In this document: piece by piece, positions 29,611 to 38,845 of the stretch
Position numbering within the stretch: position 1 is the first letter of the stretch
How the letters are laid out: every line of letters begins with the position of its first letter
NCBI GenBank assembly: GCA_029287395.1
Contig: JARFRF010000029.1
Coordinates: 1 to 46,825, forward strand
DNA length: 46,825 nucleotides
Direction of reading: 5' to 3'
Origin: Methyloceanibacter sp.
Lineage (GTDB): Bacteria; Pseudomonadota; Alphaproteobacteria; Rhizobiales; Methyloligellaceae
Notes under the pieces: model-generated
The model's database searches: none
The model's input: only the letters and a program-made list of their open reading frames with translations
Told to the model about the DNA's origin: nothing
Translations under genes and position numbers: made by a program

Positions 29611-30861
29611 CTAAGCCCTCCACGCTGGGAACGGATCAGGGAGGGACTGCCATTCCTCGTCGTTGATGCCCACCTTTCGCGGATTCTTCATGAGGCAGTC
29701 GTTAAGCGCGCTGGTGATGGCCTCCCGGTCCATGGCGATCGTGCCGATGAAGACCAGCTCTTGGCGCCGATCGCCCCAAGTGTCGTCCCAGCGCCTCATG
29801 ACCTCCTTGACGGCATCGTTGTCATCGGGCCAGCGCGACCGCGGCACTGCGGCCCACCAGTAGCCGATGCCTTCGTGCCGGACGAGCGCACCGGCCTGAC
29901 TCAACTCGCCGACCCATTGCGGCCGCGAGGCCAGCCAGAAAAAGCCCTTCGCTCGGATCACGTTTGGCCAGCTCTGGTTGAAGAATGCGTGGAGCAGCTT
30001 TGGATCGAACGGCGCCCGTGCCCGGTATGTGAAGCTCGTGATCCCATACTCCTCGGTTTCGGGCGTATGGTCCTTGAACCCGTTCAACTCTTCGAACCAG
30101 GTTGGGTGAGTCTGTGCAGCTCCGAAGTCGAAGAGACCGGTATCGAGAATCTCATCGAGCGGGACCTTCCCCTCGCTGGTCTCGATTATCTTTGCGCCGC
30201 TATTCAAGGATCGGATGATCGCACGTGCGGCCGCGACCTGTTCCGGCGTCGCGATATCGAGCTTGTTAAGCACAATCACGTCGGCGAACTCGATCTGGTC
30301 AACGAGCAACGAAACGAGCGGGCGCACATCCGTCTCGTCTGCGCCTAGCCCGCGATCGGTCAAAAAATCTTGGGACTGATAGTCACCGACGATGCCAGCC
30401 GCATCGACCACGGTCACCATCGCATCGAGCCGCGTGACGTCCGACAGGCTAGTGCCTTCCTCGTCCCGGAAGTCGAACGTCGTGGCGACCGGCAGCGGTT
30501 CTGAAATGCCAGAGGATTCGATCAGCAGGTAGTCGAAGCGCCCCTCGTCGGCGAGCCGCCGAACCTCGAGCAAGAGGTCTTCCCGGAGCGTACAGCAGAT
30601 GCAGCCGTTCGACATTTCCACAAGGGCTTCGTCCGTGCGCGAGAGGTCGGCGCCGCCTTTTCTCACAAGCTCCGCGTCAACGTTGACTTCGCTCATGTCG
30701 TTTACGATGACCGCTACTTTGCGACCCTCGCGGTTGGAGAGCACACGATTAAGCAAGGTCGTTTTTCCGGCGCCGAGAAACCCGGAAAGGACAATGACGG
30801 GAAGGCGCTTGTCCTTACCCGGCGTGGCACTTTGAAGGTGGTCCATGAGTTGTTTGTCCAT
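29611..30861 (-). CDS. COG0523/CobW-type (ZigA-like) GTP-binding metallochaperone
   Basis: [32 protein letters not shown] (CxCC), IVLNKLDI; Zur-box-like site just upstream and znu genes adjacent. Confidence 0.92.
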   Translation of the reverse strand: MDKQLMDHLQSATPGKDKRLPVIVLSGFLGAGKTTLLNRVLSNREGRKVAVIVNDMSEVNVDAELVRKGGADLSRTDEALVEMSNGCICCTLREDLLLEVRRLADEGRFDYLLIESSGISEPLPVATTFDFRDEEGTSLSDVTRLDAMVTVVDAAGIVGDYQSQDFLTDRGLGADETDVRPLVSLLVDQIEFADVIVLNKLDIATPEQVAAARAIIRSLNSGAKIIETSEGKVPLDEILDTGLFDFGAAQTHPTWFEELNGFKDHTPETEEYGITSFTYRARAPFDPKLLHAFFNQSWPNVIRAKGFFWLASRPQWVGELSQAGALVRHEGIGYWWAAVPRSRWPDDNDAVKEVMRRWDDTWGDRRQELVFIGTIAMDREAITSALNDCLMKNPRKVGINDEEWQSLPDPFPAWRA

Positions 30862-30870
30862 ATCAAACCC

Positions 30871-30889
30871 AGTTTTATATTATAACATT
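30871..30889 (-). promoter_or_regulatory. Zur-box-like site
   Basis: Minus strand AATGTTATAATATAAAACT, close to the remembered Zur consensus AATGTTATANTATAACATT; 9 bp upstream of the ATG at 30861. Confidence 0.7.
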
Positions 30890-30980
30890 ATTGTCGAGGC
30901 GCAGGAGTGTTCAGAGAGCCCCCGGCGGAAGAGAATGCGGGGCGGCGCGATCAGCCATCCCGCAAAGCCCGTTTGCTACT

Positions 30981-32012
30981 TTAGGAGGAAAGCGCCGTGG
31001 TCAGCGTCTTCGCGTTGTACTTGAACATGTCGATATAGGTTGGTGCCGGCCCGTCTGCTTCGGAGAGCGCATCCGAGTAGAGCGTCCCGCCGATCTGAGC
31101 GCCCGATTCTTTCGCGATCTGCTCCAGCATTCTTGCGTTGGCGACGTTCTCTAGAAACACCGCCGGAATCTTGTCCTTCCGGATCTGACGAATAATTTTC
31201 GCAACGTCTTTAGCCGACGGCTCACTCGCCGTGCTTACACCCTTTGGCGCAAGAATTTCCAGCCCGTAAGCATCACCAAAATAGCCAAAGGCGTCATGGC
31301 TCATGATGATCTTACGGTGGGTCTCAGGCAGGGCTGCGAGCGCGGTCTTAACGGCGGCGTCTTCTTTCCTGAGCGCTGCTAAATATTCTTTCGCATTTGC
31401 CTTGTACACCGCTTCGCCCTCGGGGTCCGCGGCGATCAGCCCGTCGCGAATATTCGCCACGTAGATCGCGCCATTCGCAAGGCTCTGCCATGCGTGGGGA
31501 TCCGTAGCGCCGTGACGGTGATGGTGACCTCCGGCATGCTTGTCGCGATCGTGATTGTTATGACCGTGGTCGTCATTAGCGTGTTCTTCCGGAACGGTGT
31601 CATGAAGGTGCTCATCTTCCTCTTCAACCGTCAGAGCCCTCACACCTTTCGTCGCGACGACGGTGCTACCATCGAAGCCGGAAGATGTTTCCAGCCGCTC
31701 CATCCAGCCTTCAAAGCCGAGACCATTAACGAAAAAGATGTCTGCCCTCGCGAGCTTCTTGGCATCAGCTGGCGTTGGGTTGAACTCGTGCGCATCGCCG
31801 TTCGGGCCGACGAGTTCCGTGACCTCGACGCGCTCTCCGCCAACGTTCCGCACCATATCGGCAAGAATGCTGAATGAGGCGACCGCCTTCACCTTGTCAG
31901 CGGCCTCCGCATGAGTGGAAACGCCGAAAGCAAAAGCGGCGGCAGCGAGAACAGGCATCAATCTGATACGCATAGTCTGTTTACTCCGTATCGCAATGGA
32001 TGGAAGAGTCAC
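30981..32012 (-). CDS. znuA: Zinc ABC transporter substrate-binding protein
   Basis: Signal peptide, NPTPADAKKLARADIFFVNGLGFEGW, His/Asp-rich loop HANDDHGHNNHDRDKHAGGHHHRHGATDPHAW. Confidence 0.94.
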   Translation of the reverse strand: MTLPSIAIRSKQTMRIRLMPVLAAAAFAFGVSTHAEAADKVKAVASFSILADMVRNVGGERVEVTELVGPNGDAHEFNPTPADAKKLARADIFFVNGLGFEGWMERLETSSGFDGSTVVATKGVRALTVEEEDEHLHDTVPEEHANDDHGHNNHDRDKHAGGHHHRHGATDPHAWQSLANGAIYVANIRDGLIAADPEGEAVYKANAKEYLAALRKEDAAVKTALAALPETHRKIIMSHDAFGYFGDAYGLEILAPKGVSTASEPSAKDVAKIIRQIRKDKIPAVFLENVANARMLEQIAKESGAQIGGTLYSDALSEADGPAPTYIDMFKYNAKTLTTALSS

Positions 32013-32905
32013 GCTTCAAGGTGTCTGCGCGGTATCAGCCCCCAGAGTGCGCCGCCCCGCACACCCGCGAGCATCGAGAAAAGGTAGAACACACCGCAAG
32101 CCAGAATCACTGTCGGGCCTGTCGGAACGCTGTAGTGATAAGAGACAAGCAGCCCGGCCACGCTTGAGATGAACGCGACAGCGACGGCAAGCATGATCAT
32201 GCCCCCTGCACTGTTGACCCAGAAACGCGAGCTCACTGCGGGAAGCAACATAATGCCGACCGCCATCAACGTGCCAAGCGCTTGGAAGCCAGCCACAAGG
32301 TTGAGCACGACCAACACAAGGAAGATGAGATGCGTCGGCGAACTCCACCGGCTGACGGACCGCAGGAAATGAGGGTCGAAGCACTCCAGGACCAAGGGAC
32401 GATAGATCACAGCCAGTGTGATCAGCGAGACGGTCGCAATACTAGCCACGAGCAGCAATGCAGTATCGTCGACCGCCAAAACCGAACCGAACAGCACATG
32501 GAGTAGATCCACGTTGGTGCCGTGCACAGACACCATGAAAACACCGAGAGCCAACGCGAGAAGGTAAAACCCTGCAAGGCTGGCATCTTCTCGGATAATC
32601 TGAGAGCGCGCGACCAGACCCGCGGCCACAGCGACCGCAAGCCCAGCGGCGAAGCCGCCAAGACTCATGGCGAATAGAGAGAGCCCCGCAAGCAAATAGC
32701 CAATGGCGGCGCCGGGTAGGATCGCGTGGCCCATGGCATCGCCCATCAGACTCATTCGGCGCAGCACCAGAAAGACCCCGATCGGCGGCGCAGTCATAGA
32801 GATTGCAAGAGATCCCACGAGCGCGCGGCGCATGAAGGCAAACTCGGCAAACGGTTCGAGAAGCGTATCGATCATGCGGTCTCGCGCGCCTCGTCGTGCT
32901 CGCAA
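32009..32905 (-). CDS. znuB: Zinc ABC transporter permease
   Basis: LVLRRMSLMGDAMGHAILPGAAIGYLLAG, multiple TMs; overlaps znuA start (ATGA type) and znuC end. Confidence 0.93.
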   Translation of the reverse strand: MRARRGARDRMIDTLLEPFAEFAFMRRALVGSLAISMTAPPIGVFLVLRRMSLMGDAMGHAILPGAAIGYLLAGLSLFAMSLGGFAAGLAVAVAAGLVARSQIIREDASLAGFYLLALALGVFMVSVHGTNVDLLHVLFGSVLAVDDTALLLVASIATVSLITLAVIYRPLVLECFDPHFLRSVSRWSSPTHLIFLVLVVLNLVAGFQALGTLMAVGIMLLPAVSSRFWVNSAGGMIMLAVAVAFISSVAGLLVSYHYSVPTGPTVILACGVFYLFSMLAGVRGGALWGLIPRRHLEA

Positions 32906-33636
32906 ACCGCCGCTTGCTCGTCATAGCCTTCGTGGAACCGACGGGATAGCTCCAGATTGACGGGCGTCAGCACGTCGGGCGTCCGCCCCCACGCCAGCAC
33001 CTTACGCGCTAATAGCAATGTCTCGGGAAAGTATCGGCGCACGACGTCGATGTCGTGTAGGACGGCGACAATCGTGCGACCCTCCGCATGCCAACGCTCG
33101 ATCAGCCCGATGAGGTCGGTAATCGTCCTCGCATCGACGGCCCGGAACGGCTCGTCGAGGAGAATGATCTTGGCATCCTGTAAAAGCAGCCGCGCGAATA
33201 GGACGCGCTGGAACTGTCCGCCCGAAAGGGCCCCGACGGCGCGTCCCGCAAGCTCCGTCAAGTGGACGGCATCAAGCGCGGCGGCGACACGTTCAATGCA
33301 GCCAAGGTCAAGCCCTCCAGAAGCACCGATTTCGTGCCAAAGACCCATGGCGACACAGTCAAACACCGAAATGGGGAAGCTACGGTCGATGTCGACAACT
33401 TGGGGCAGATAGGCGATTTCGCGCTTACCATGCCCGTGGAAGTTAATGCGGCCACTGAGCGGTCTCAACTCCCCAACCATCGCTTTGAGCAGTGTCGACT
33501 TTCCGGCGCCATTCGATCCAACAATGGCGAGAAGCGCACCCTGATGCACGTCGCCCGAAATATGGTGAACCGCCGGATGCCGGTCGTAACCGAGCGTCAG
33601 ATTTTCAAAGCTGATTGCAGGAGACAACGTCTTCAA
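32872..33636 (-). CDS. znuC: Zinc ABC transporter ATP-binding protein
   Basis: GSNGAGKSTLLKAMVG, LSGGQFQRVLFARLLL, LLDEPFRAVD; TTG start preceded by GAGGAGAG. Confidence 0.92.
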   Translation of the reverse strand: MKTLSPAISFENLTLGYDRHPAVHHISGDVHQGALLAIVGSNGAGKSTLLKAMVGELRPLSGRINFHGHGKREIAYLPQVVDIDRSFPISVFDCVAMGLWHEIGASGGLDLGCIERVAAALDAVHLTELAGRAVGALSGGQFQRVLFARLLLQDAKIILLDEPFRAVDARTITDLIGLIERWHAEGRTIVAVLHDIDVVRRYFPETLLLARKVLAWGRTPDVLTPVNLELSRRFHEGYDEQAAVCEHDEARETA

Positions 33637-33646
33637 GAGACTCTCC

Positions 33647-33805
33647 TCACTGCACCGCCCACAAGACCGCTAACCAGAGCACAACTAGTGCCGCCGCAAC
33701 CAGCAAAAGGCGCTGGATCGTTGATGCGCGAAATAGCGAGAAACCTGAGGGGCGCACGTGGACGCGCACGCTCCGTTTCGGCTGCAGCGAACCATCAAGC
33801 AGCAC
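33647..33805 (-). CDS. Candidate small single-TM protein (52 aa) between zur and znuC
   Basis: Hand translation from GTG 33805: MLLDGSLQPKRSVRVHVRPSGFSLFRASTIQRLLLVAAALVVLWLAVLWAVQ*; GGAGAG 9 nt upstream; stop 10 nt before znuC start. Below the ORF-track size cutoff. Confidence 0.6.
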   Translation of the reverse strand: MLLDGSLQPKRSVRVHVRPSGFSLFRASTIQRLLLVAAALVVLWLAVLWAVQ

Positions 33806-33832
33806 GGCCTGATCCTCTCCCTAGCGCGTTCT

Positions 33833-34258
33833 CTAGGACACCGCGGGCCGGCAGGCCTCGCACAATCCAGAGATTTCCAGCGTGACTTGCTCGGGCGCGA
33901 TCTCGGCCGGCGCGAAACCCAAAAGCCGCGATTGTTCCTTACTGTCGAGGTGTATCTCTACGACCTTGTCGCACGCCCTGCAAATGGCGAAGGCGAAGCG
34001 CCCGTCGCATCCGCCGTGACCGCAAGCGATGAAGGCGGAACGCGACTCGAGCCGGTGCACCATGCCCTTTCTCATGAGATCGTTGAGGGCGCGGTAGACC
34101 GTGGGGGGATGCGAAATGCCGACGTTCCGCACATTGTCGAGAATAGCGTAAGCGCTCATCGGCTCGCCCGCCTCGCGCAGACACCCCAAAACCTTGCGCT
34201 GGTTTGGTGAAAGCTTAGTTGCCGAACTGCTGCCCGGGTGATGATGAGCCTTACTCAT
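33833..34258 (-). CDS. zur: Fur-family transcriptional regulator, Zur-type
   Basis: VLGCLREAGEPMSAYAILDNVRNVGISHPPTVYRALNDLMRKGMVHRLES; CGHGGCDG, CRACDKV, LCEAC. ATG 34258 preferred over 34282. Confidence 0.93.
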   Translation of the reverse strand: MSKAHHHPGSSSATKLSPNQRKVLGCLREAGEPMSAYAILDNVRNVGISHPPTVYRALNDLMRKGMVHRLESRSAFIACGHGGCDGRFAFAICRACDKVVEIHLDSKEQSRLLGFAPAEIAPEQVTLEISGLCEACRPAVS

Positions 34259-34263
34259 ACTTG

Positions 34264-34278
34264 TGATATAACATAACG
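34264..34278 (-). promoter_or_regulatory. Degenerate Zur-box-like palindrome between zur and the macro-domain gene
   Basis: Minus strand CGTTATGTTATATCA; 12 of 15 positions fit TGTTATANTATAACA (consensus from memory). Confidence 0.5.
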
Positions 34279-34321
34279 CCATCTACACGGGTCAAGTTGA
34301 AATGACGCGGGAGCTAGCGCG

Positions 34322-34882
34322 TTGAGGCTTGATCCCGCGACGCTCGCTGCCATCTATGAGCCGATGGAAGACCCTATCGATATAATCAACGCAGACATTA
34401 CCACGCTGGATGTTGACGTCGTCGTCAATGCAGCGAATGAGGCGCTATCCCCTGGCGGCGGGGTGTGCGGCGCGATCCACCGCGCGGCCGGACCAGAACT
34501 CGCCACAGCCTGCGCAGCATTGGGCGGCTGTCGGACAGGCGAATCGAAACTCACGCCAGGCTTCGACCTTCCGGCCAAATACGTGATCCACTCGGTCGGC
34601 CCCGTTTGGGGAGGCGGGGAGCGCGATGAGGGCAACCAGCTTGCGAACTGCTACCGAAGCGCCTTGCACCTTGCCGCGCAGAAAGGTCTCTCCTCGATTG
34701 CCTTCCCTGCCATTTCGACCGGCATCTACGGTTTCCCGCCCGACCGGGCCGCACTCATTGCTCTGAGGACCGTCCGCGAGACGTTGCCCGACGTCCCAGA
34801 CATGACGCGGGTCGTGTTCTGCTGCTTCGGAGACGACTCACGCGCGCTTCACGAGGCCGCCTTGGAGGCCACGAAGAACTGA
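34322..34882 (+). CDS. Macro domain protein, O-acetyl-ADP-ribose deacetylase-like
   Basis: IINADITTLDVDVVVNAANEALSPGGGVCGAIHRAAG, ISTGIYGFPPDRA. ATG at 34364 (MEDPIDII) is an alternative start. Confidence 0.93.
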   Translation: MRLDPATLAAIYEPMEDPIDIINADITTLDVDVVVNAANEALSPGGGVCGAIHRAAGPELATACAALGGCRTGESKLTPGFDLPAKYVIHSVGPVWGGGERDEGNQLANCYRSALHLAAQKGLSSIAFPAISTGIYGFPPDRAALIALRTVRETLPDVPDMTRVVFCCFGDDSRALHEAALEATKN

Positions 34883-36327
34883 TGGGCAAAGCAACGAAAA
34901 GGCCTGCGATCGTCTGGTTCCGGAAGGAACTGCGGCTTGCCGACCATGAGGCGCTAGCCACCGCGGCGCGATCCGGCGCTCCGGTGTTGCCGCTCTATAT
35001 TCACGACTGCGATACGCCAGGCACGGTGCCCGCTGGCGGCGCATCCCGTTGGTGGCTGCATCAGAGCCTCAAGGCGCTGGATGCTTCGCTAAAAGAGCTT
35101 GGCGGCGCGCTGATTCTGCGTGAGGGCCCGACACGTGACGTCTTTGAGAGAATCATTGGTGAGACGGGCGCCACTGCGGTTCATGCCACACAGAGCTTTG
35201 AACCCTTCGGCACACGTTCCGAGAATGACATCGCCGCACAATGTCAGGAGCACGGTGTCGCGTTTCACATTCATTCTGGTCGACTGCTTTACGCACCCAA
35301 AGACATTGTCACGAAGGACGGACGCCCCTACCGCGTGTTCACGCCCTTCTGGAAGGCCTGCCTTACACGACCCGCACCGCGGGCCTCGCTCGGTATCCCG
35401 AAGTTCAGCGCATTTGCAGATATAGATAGCGACCCGCTTGCGGCTCTGAGGCTGGAACCGTCGCAGCCCGATTGGGCCGGCGGTCTCAGGACGACGTGGA
35501 CGCCCGGCGAACGCGCGGCACACGACGCTCTAGCCGAGTTCATCGACGAAAGAATGGGCGCATACGGCACACTGCGCAATGCGCTGGCAGGAAAACCTAC
35601 GTCGCTGCTCTCTCCATACCTGCATTTTGGCGAGATCAGTCCGACACAAGTCTGGCACGCGGTAACCCATGCGATCGAAGCGTCAGGCGGCAGCATTGAG
35701 AAGGGTGCAAGCAGCTTTCTACGCGAAATCGGATGGCGGGAGTTTTCGTACCATCTCTTATTCAGCTTTCCGGACCTGCCCAACATCCCACTTCGTCCGG
35801 AGTTCGCGCGCTTTCCTTGGCGCGATGATCCCGGGGCCCTCGCTGCCTGGCAACGCGGACAAACCGGCTATCCTGTCGTCGATGCGGCGATGCGCCAGTT
35901 GTGGGAAACAGGTTGGATGCCAAATCGGGCGCGAATGGTCGTCGCGTCATTTCTGGTCAAGCATCTTGTCCTGCCATGGCAGGAGGGCGAGGAGTGGTTT
36001 TGGGACACGCTTGTAGATGCAGACCTCGCCAACAATTCCGCAAGCTGGCAATGGGTGGCCGGGTGCGGCGCGGATGCCGCGCCATATTTCCGCATCTTCA
36101 ATCCCATCATCCAGGGGCAAAAATTCGATCCCGAAGGCGACTATGTGCGAACTTGGGTGCCAGAGCTCGCGGGGCTACCTACCGAGGACATACACACGCC
36201 TTGGAAAGCACCTCCGGGCATTCTAGCTGCGGCCGATGTTGTGCTGGGGCAGACCTATCCCGAACCGATCGTCGACCACGCGGCCGCCCGGGCACGCGCG
36301 CTGCGCGCACTGGAGAGCACAAAGTAG
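34882..36327 (+). CDS. phrB: Deoxyribodipyrimidine photolyase
   Basis: IVWFRKELRLADHEAL, LSPYLHFGEISPTQVW, REIGWREFSYHLLF, ANNSASWQWVAGCGADAAPYFRIFNPI. Confidence 0.95.
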   Translation: MGKATKRPAIVWFRKELRLADHEALATAARSGAPVLPLYIHDCDTPGTVPAGGASRWWLHQSLKALDASLKELGGALILREGPTRDVFERIIGETGATAVHATQSFEPFGTRSENDIAAQCQEHGVAFHIHSGRLLYAPKDIVTKDGRPYRVFTPFWKACLTRPAPRASLGIPKFSAFADIDSDPLAALRLEPSQPDWAGGLRTTWTPGERAAHDALAEFIDERMGAYGTLRNALAGKPTSLLSPYLHFGEISPTQVWHAVTHAIEASGGSIEKGASSFLREIGWREFSYHLLFSFPDLPNIPLRPEFARFPWRDDPGALAAWQRGQTGYPVVDAAMRQLWETGWMPNRARMVVASFLVKHLVLPWQEGEEWFWDTLVDADLANNSASWQWVAGCGADAAPYFRIFNPIIQGQKFDPEGDYVRTWVPELAGLPTEDIHTPWKAPPGILAAADVVLGQTYPEPIVDHAAARARALRALESTK

Positions 36328-36330
36328 GTT

Positions 36331-37533
36331 TCACCATGCCTGCGGCAGTGCTCGTGTCCTGATCTGCTCTTTCAGTTTCACAATGCGGCGATAGGCCTCT
36401 TCAATACGCGCTTCGGCGATGCGGCCATCGCAGACCGCGTCGATAAGCGCCCGATGGATGCGCCTGCCGAACTCTGGATCGTCTCGCGTAATGTTGGAGA
36501 GCACCACGATATCGGTGCCGGCTTTGATCGCCCGCACCGCGGCCTCTTCCGGCGAAGAGCGCTCGCGGATTGCCCCCATCTCCATGTCGTCGCTGATGAT
36601 CACGCCGTCGAAGCCAAGCCCGTCAGGACTGCGAAGCGCCTGCACGGCCTTAGCCGACAGAGATGCCGGCAGTCCCACCTCGTCGCTGAAGCGAGGGTGA
36701 TAGAGATGCCCCATCATCACCGCATCCAACAAACCTTGAAGTGCGAGACGCCGGTAGGGATCGAGTTCCTCCTCGCGCCAACTCTGCGACACGTCCGCCA
36801 ACGTGCGGTGGCTGTCCTCGGCGCTTGAGCCGTGCCCTGGAAAGTGTTTCGCGACCGTCGCGATGTTCGCGGCGTGGTGCGCGTTGATAAACGCAGCCGC
36901 CATAGGCGATACCGCGTCCGCGCTATCGCCGAAACTGCGCCCGCGTGCGCCAATAATGGGATTTTGCGGATTCGTATCCACGTCCACCACCGGCCCGAGG
37001 TTCATGTTGAACCCAAGACCCGCAAGCTCGACGGCCATAAGTCCATAGATTTGCTCGGCAATGTCCTGCGCGTCGAGGCTCGGATTCTGTCCCACCAGCT
37101 TGGCAGGCGGAAACCACTCGAAGCCCTTCCTGGCGCGAAGGCGCTGAACGGCGCCCCCCTCCTGATCGACGGCGATGAAAGGCGGCAGATCGGATGGGGG
37201 TCCACGCAGCGTATCGATGAGTGCTTTAAGCTGATGCTCGTCGGCAATGTTTTTTGGGAACAGAACTACGCCGCCGACCGTTCCATCGCGCAGCTGTGTA
37301 AGAACAGCTTGAACACCTCGGTGCTCCTCGCGCCTCCCCGGAAAGCCGACCATGAGCGTTTGACCGACCATCGACGAAAGGCGTTTTGACGGGCATTCAT
37401 TTTTTGAATCTAGATGTGTGCTATTGGGCGCGCCGGCGGATAACGCGTGCGGCCACACAAGGAGTGCCATTGGAATCAGCACCGCCAGGAGAGCTTTTGC
37501 CAGGAGGTGGGCAAGACGAGATCGGAAACACAT
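36331..37533 (-). CDS. Glycoside hydrolase family 3 (NagZ-like beta-N-acetylhexosaminidase) with predicted signal peptide
   Basis: FIAVDQEGGAVQRL, TVAKHFPGHGSSAEDSH, IISDDMEMGAI; ATG 37533 starts MCFRSRLAHLLAKALLAVLIPMALLVWPHALSAG. Confidence 0.9.
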   Translation of the reverse strand: MCFRSRLAHLLAKALLAVLIPMALLVWPHALSAGAPNSTHLDSKNECPSKRLSSMVGQTLMVGFPGRREEHRGVQAVLTQLRDGTVGGVVLFPKNIADEHQLKALIDTLRGPPSDLPPFIAVDQEGGAVQRLRARKGFEWFPPAKLVGQNPSLDAQDIAEQIYGLMAVELAGLGFNMNLGPVVDVDTNPQNPIIGARGRSFGDSADAVSPMAAAFINAHHAANIATVAKHFPGHGSSAEDSHRTLADVSQSWREEELDPYRRLALQGLLDAVMMGHLYHPRFSDEVGLPASLSAKAVQALRSPDGLGFDGVIISDDMEMGAIRERSSPEEAAVRAIKAGTDIVVLSNITRDDPEFGRRIHRALIDAVCDGRIAEARIEEAYRRIVKLKEQIRTRALPQAW

Positions 37534-37637
37534 TGGGCCCGAATTTAGAGGCGAATCTTGCAAGGAATTTGAATAGGGTGCGACGCGGGTTGCAGCGTTG
37601 GTCGCGCTGCCTGACCGTCGAATGCGAAACAATCTGG

Positions 37638-38228
37638 ATGAGTGGAATGGACTATAAATCGATACGGTCGTTGGCGGCTACCTGTGTCTTTATCCTCTTT
37701 GCGGCCGGGAACGCATGGGCTCAGGCAGAGACCTCAGCGGAGGCCTCGGCTGAGGCTGGCGCGGAACAGGCCGAGGAGAACGGTGAGGAAGCCGCTCCCA
37801 TGAGCGATGAAGACTTTGCCAAAAGCCTGGTGGGCAAGACTTATTCTGGCAGTTTCGACCTCGATGGTTGGACCAATCTTGGCGGCGGACTCGTTCTGCC
37901 TCCGTTTTATGTTCAGCACTACAATCGTGAAGACGGCACGATCCTAGTGCTAACGGCCAAAGAAACGGAAGCAGCGGGGCGCGGCTCCTCAGCGGATTTT
38001 GAAGTCACCGATGCCCTAACAACCAGCAAACCGCGAAAGGGCTACACGTTCTTAACAGCCTGCATGAAGGGTGAGGACTACACCCTTAGGTTTTTGGGCG
38101 AGGCAAGCGGCAAGGACTCCGCAGAGTGGTGGACAAACCTCCGCAAAGCCTGGGAAATCAACATTGAAACTGGAGAGATTTCGTCTGTGAAGGCAAGGGG
38201 CGTGAAATGCACCAATCCGGATTGGTAG
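37638..38228 (+). CDS. Secreted hypothetical protein
   Basis: ATG 37638, signal peptide ...LFAAGNAWAQA, then Ala/Glu-rich linker and globular C-terminus; family not recognised. Confidence 0.65.
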   Translation: MSGMDYKSIRSLAATCVFILFAAGNAWAQAETSAEASAEAGAEQAEENGEEAAPMSDEDFAKSLVGKTYSGSFDLDGWTNLGGGLVLPPFYVQHYNREDGTILVLTAKETEAAGRGSSADFEVTDALTTSKPRKGYTFLTACMKGEDYTLRFLGEASGKDSAEWWTNLRKAWEINIETGEISSVKARGVKCTNPDW

Positions 38229-38278
38229 TAAAAGAAACTGTGCTTGTTCGCGGCGCTCCCCGCTAGCAGATTCGCGGA

Positions 38279-38773
38279 ATGGCCCAAGTAATCTTTGTGC
38301 TGACGATATGCGCTGCTTTGTGCACGGCGCTGCTTGCCGGACTTTTCTTCGCCTTCTCAATGTTCTTCATGCGGGCGCTGGGTGGCCTATCGGCAGAACG
38401 CGGAATCGTCGCCATGCAGGCGACGATACAAGCGATTAAGAGGCCCGGCTTCTTGGTGGTCTTTTTCGGAACGGCGTTGTTGAGCCTTGCTCTTGCGGCT
38501 AACGCGATCGTTACTTGGCACTCGGCCTATGCGCACTACGCCTTCGCCGGCGCGGTTCTTTTCCTAGTGGGGGGCTTCGGCGTCACGATGCTGCGCAGCG
38601 CACCCATGAATAAAGCGCTTCTTGCCGCGTCTCCCGACGCGGACGAAGCGCACGAGTACTGGCGTCGCTACCGCCTCGTCTGGGTCCGCTGGAACCATGT
38701 GCGCGCGGTTTCAACATTTTTGGCTTGCGCGAGTCTCATGTTGGCGCTGGCTAGCATGGGTCTGCCGCGATAG
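38279..38773 (+). CDS. DUF1772-like (anthrone oxygenase-type) membrane protein
   Basis: ALLAGLFFAFSMFFMRALG, four TMs, EYWRRYRLVWVRWNHVRAVSTFLA. Confidence 0.8.
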   Translation: MAQVIFVLTICAALCTALLAGLFFAFSMFFMRALGGLSAERGIVAMQATIQAIKRPGFLVVFFGTALLSLALAANAIVTWHSAYAHYAFAGAVLFLVGGFGVTMLRSAPMNKALLAASPDADEAHEYWRRYRLVWVRWNHVRAVSTFLACASLMLALASMGLPR

Positions 38774-38845
38774 CCCGGAGGTTGAGTCAGGCGCTTGGTC
38801 GAGACCACAGAACCAAACCCGATGTGCCGCGCATCTCGCAGAGGG

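Noticed and set aside
29494-30348. 284-aa plus-strand ORF opposite the COG0523 gene
   Set aside because: Shadow ORF in a GC-rich gene with clear GTPase motifs on the minus strand.
33262-33885. 207-aa plus-strand ORF over znuC and the zur-znuC gap
   Set aside because: Antisense to znuC Walker/signature regions and to the small ORF; no motif support.
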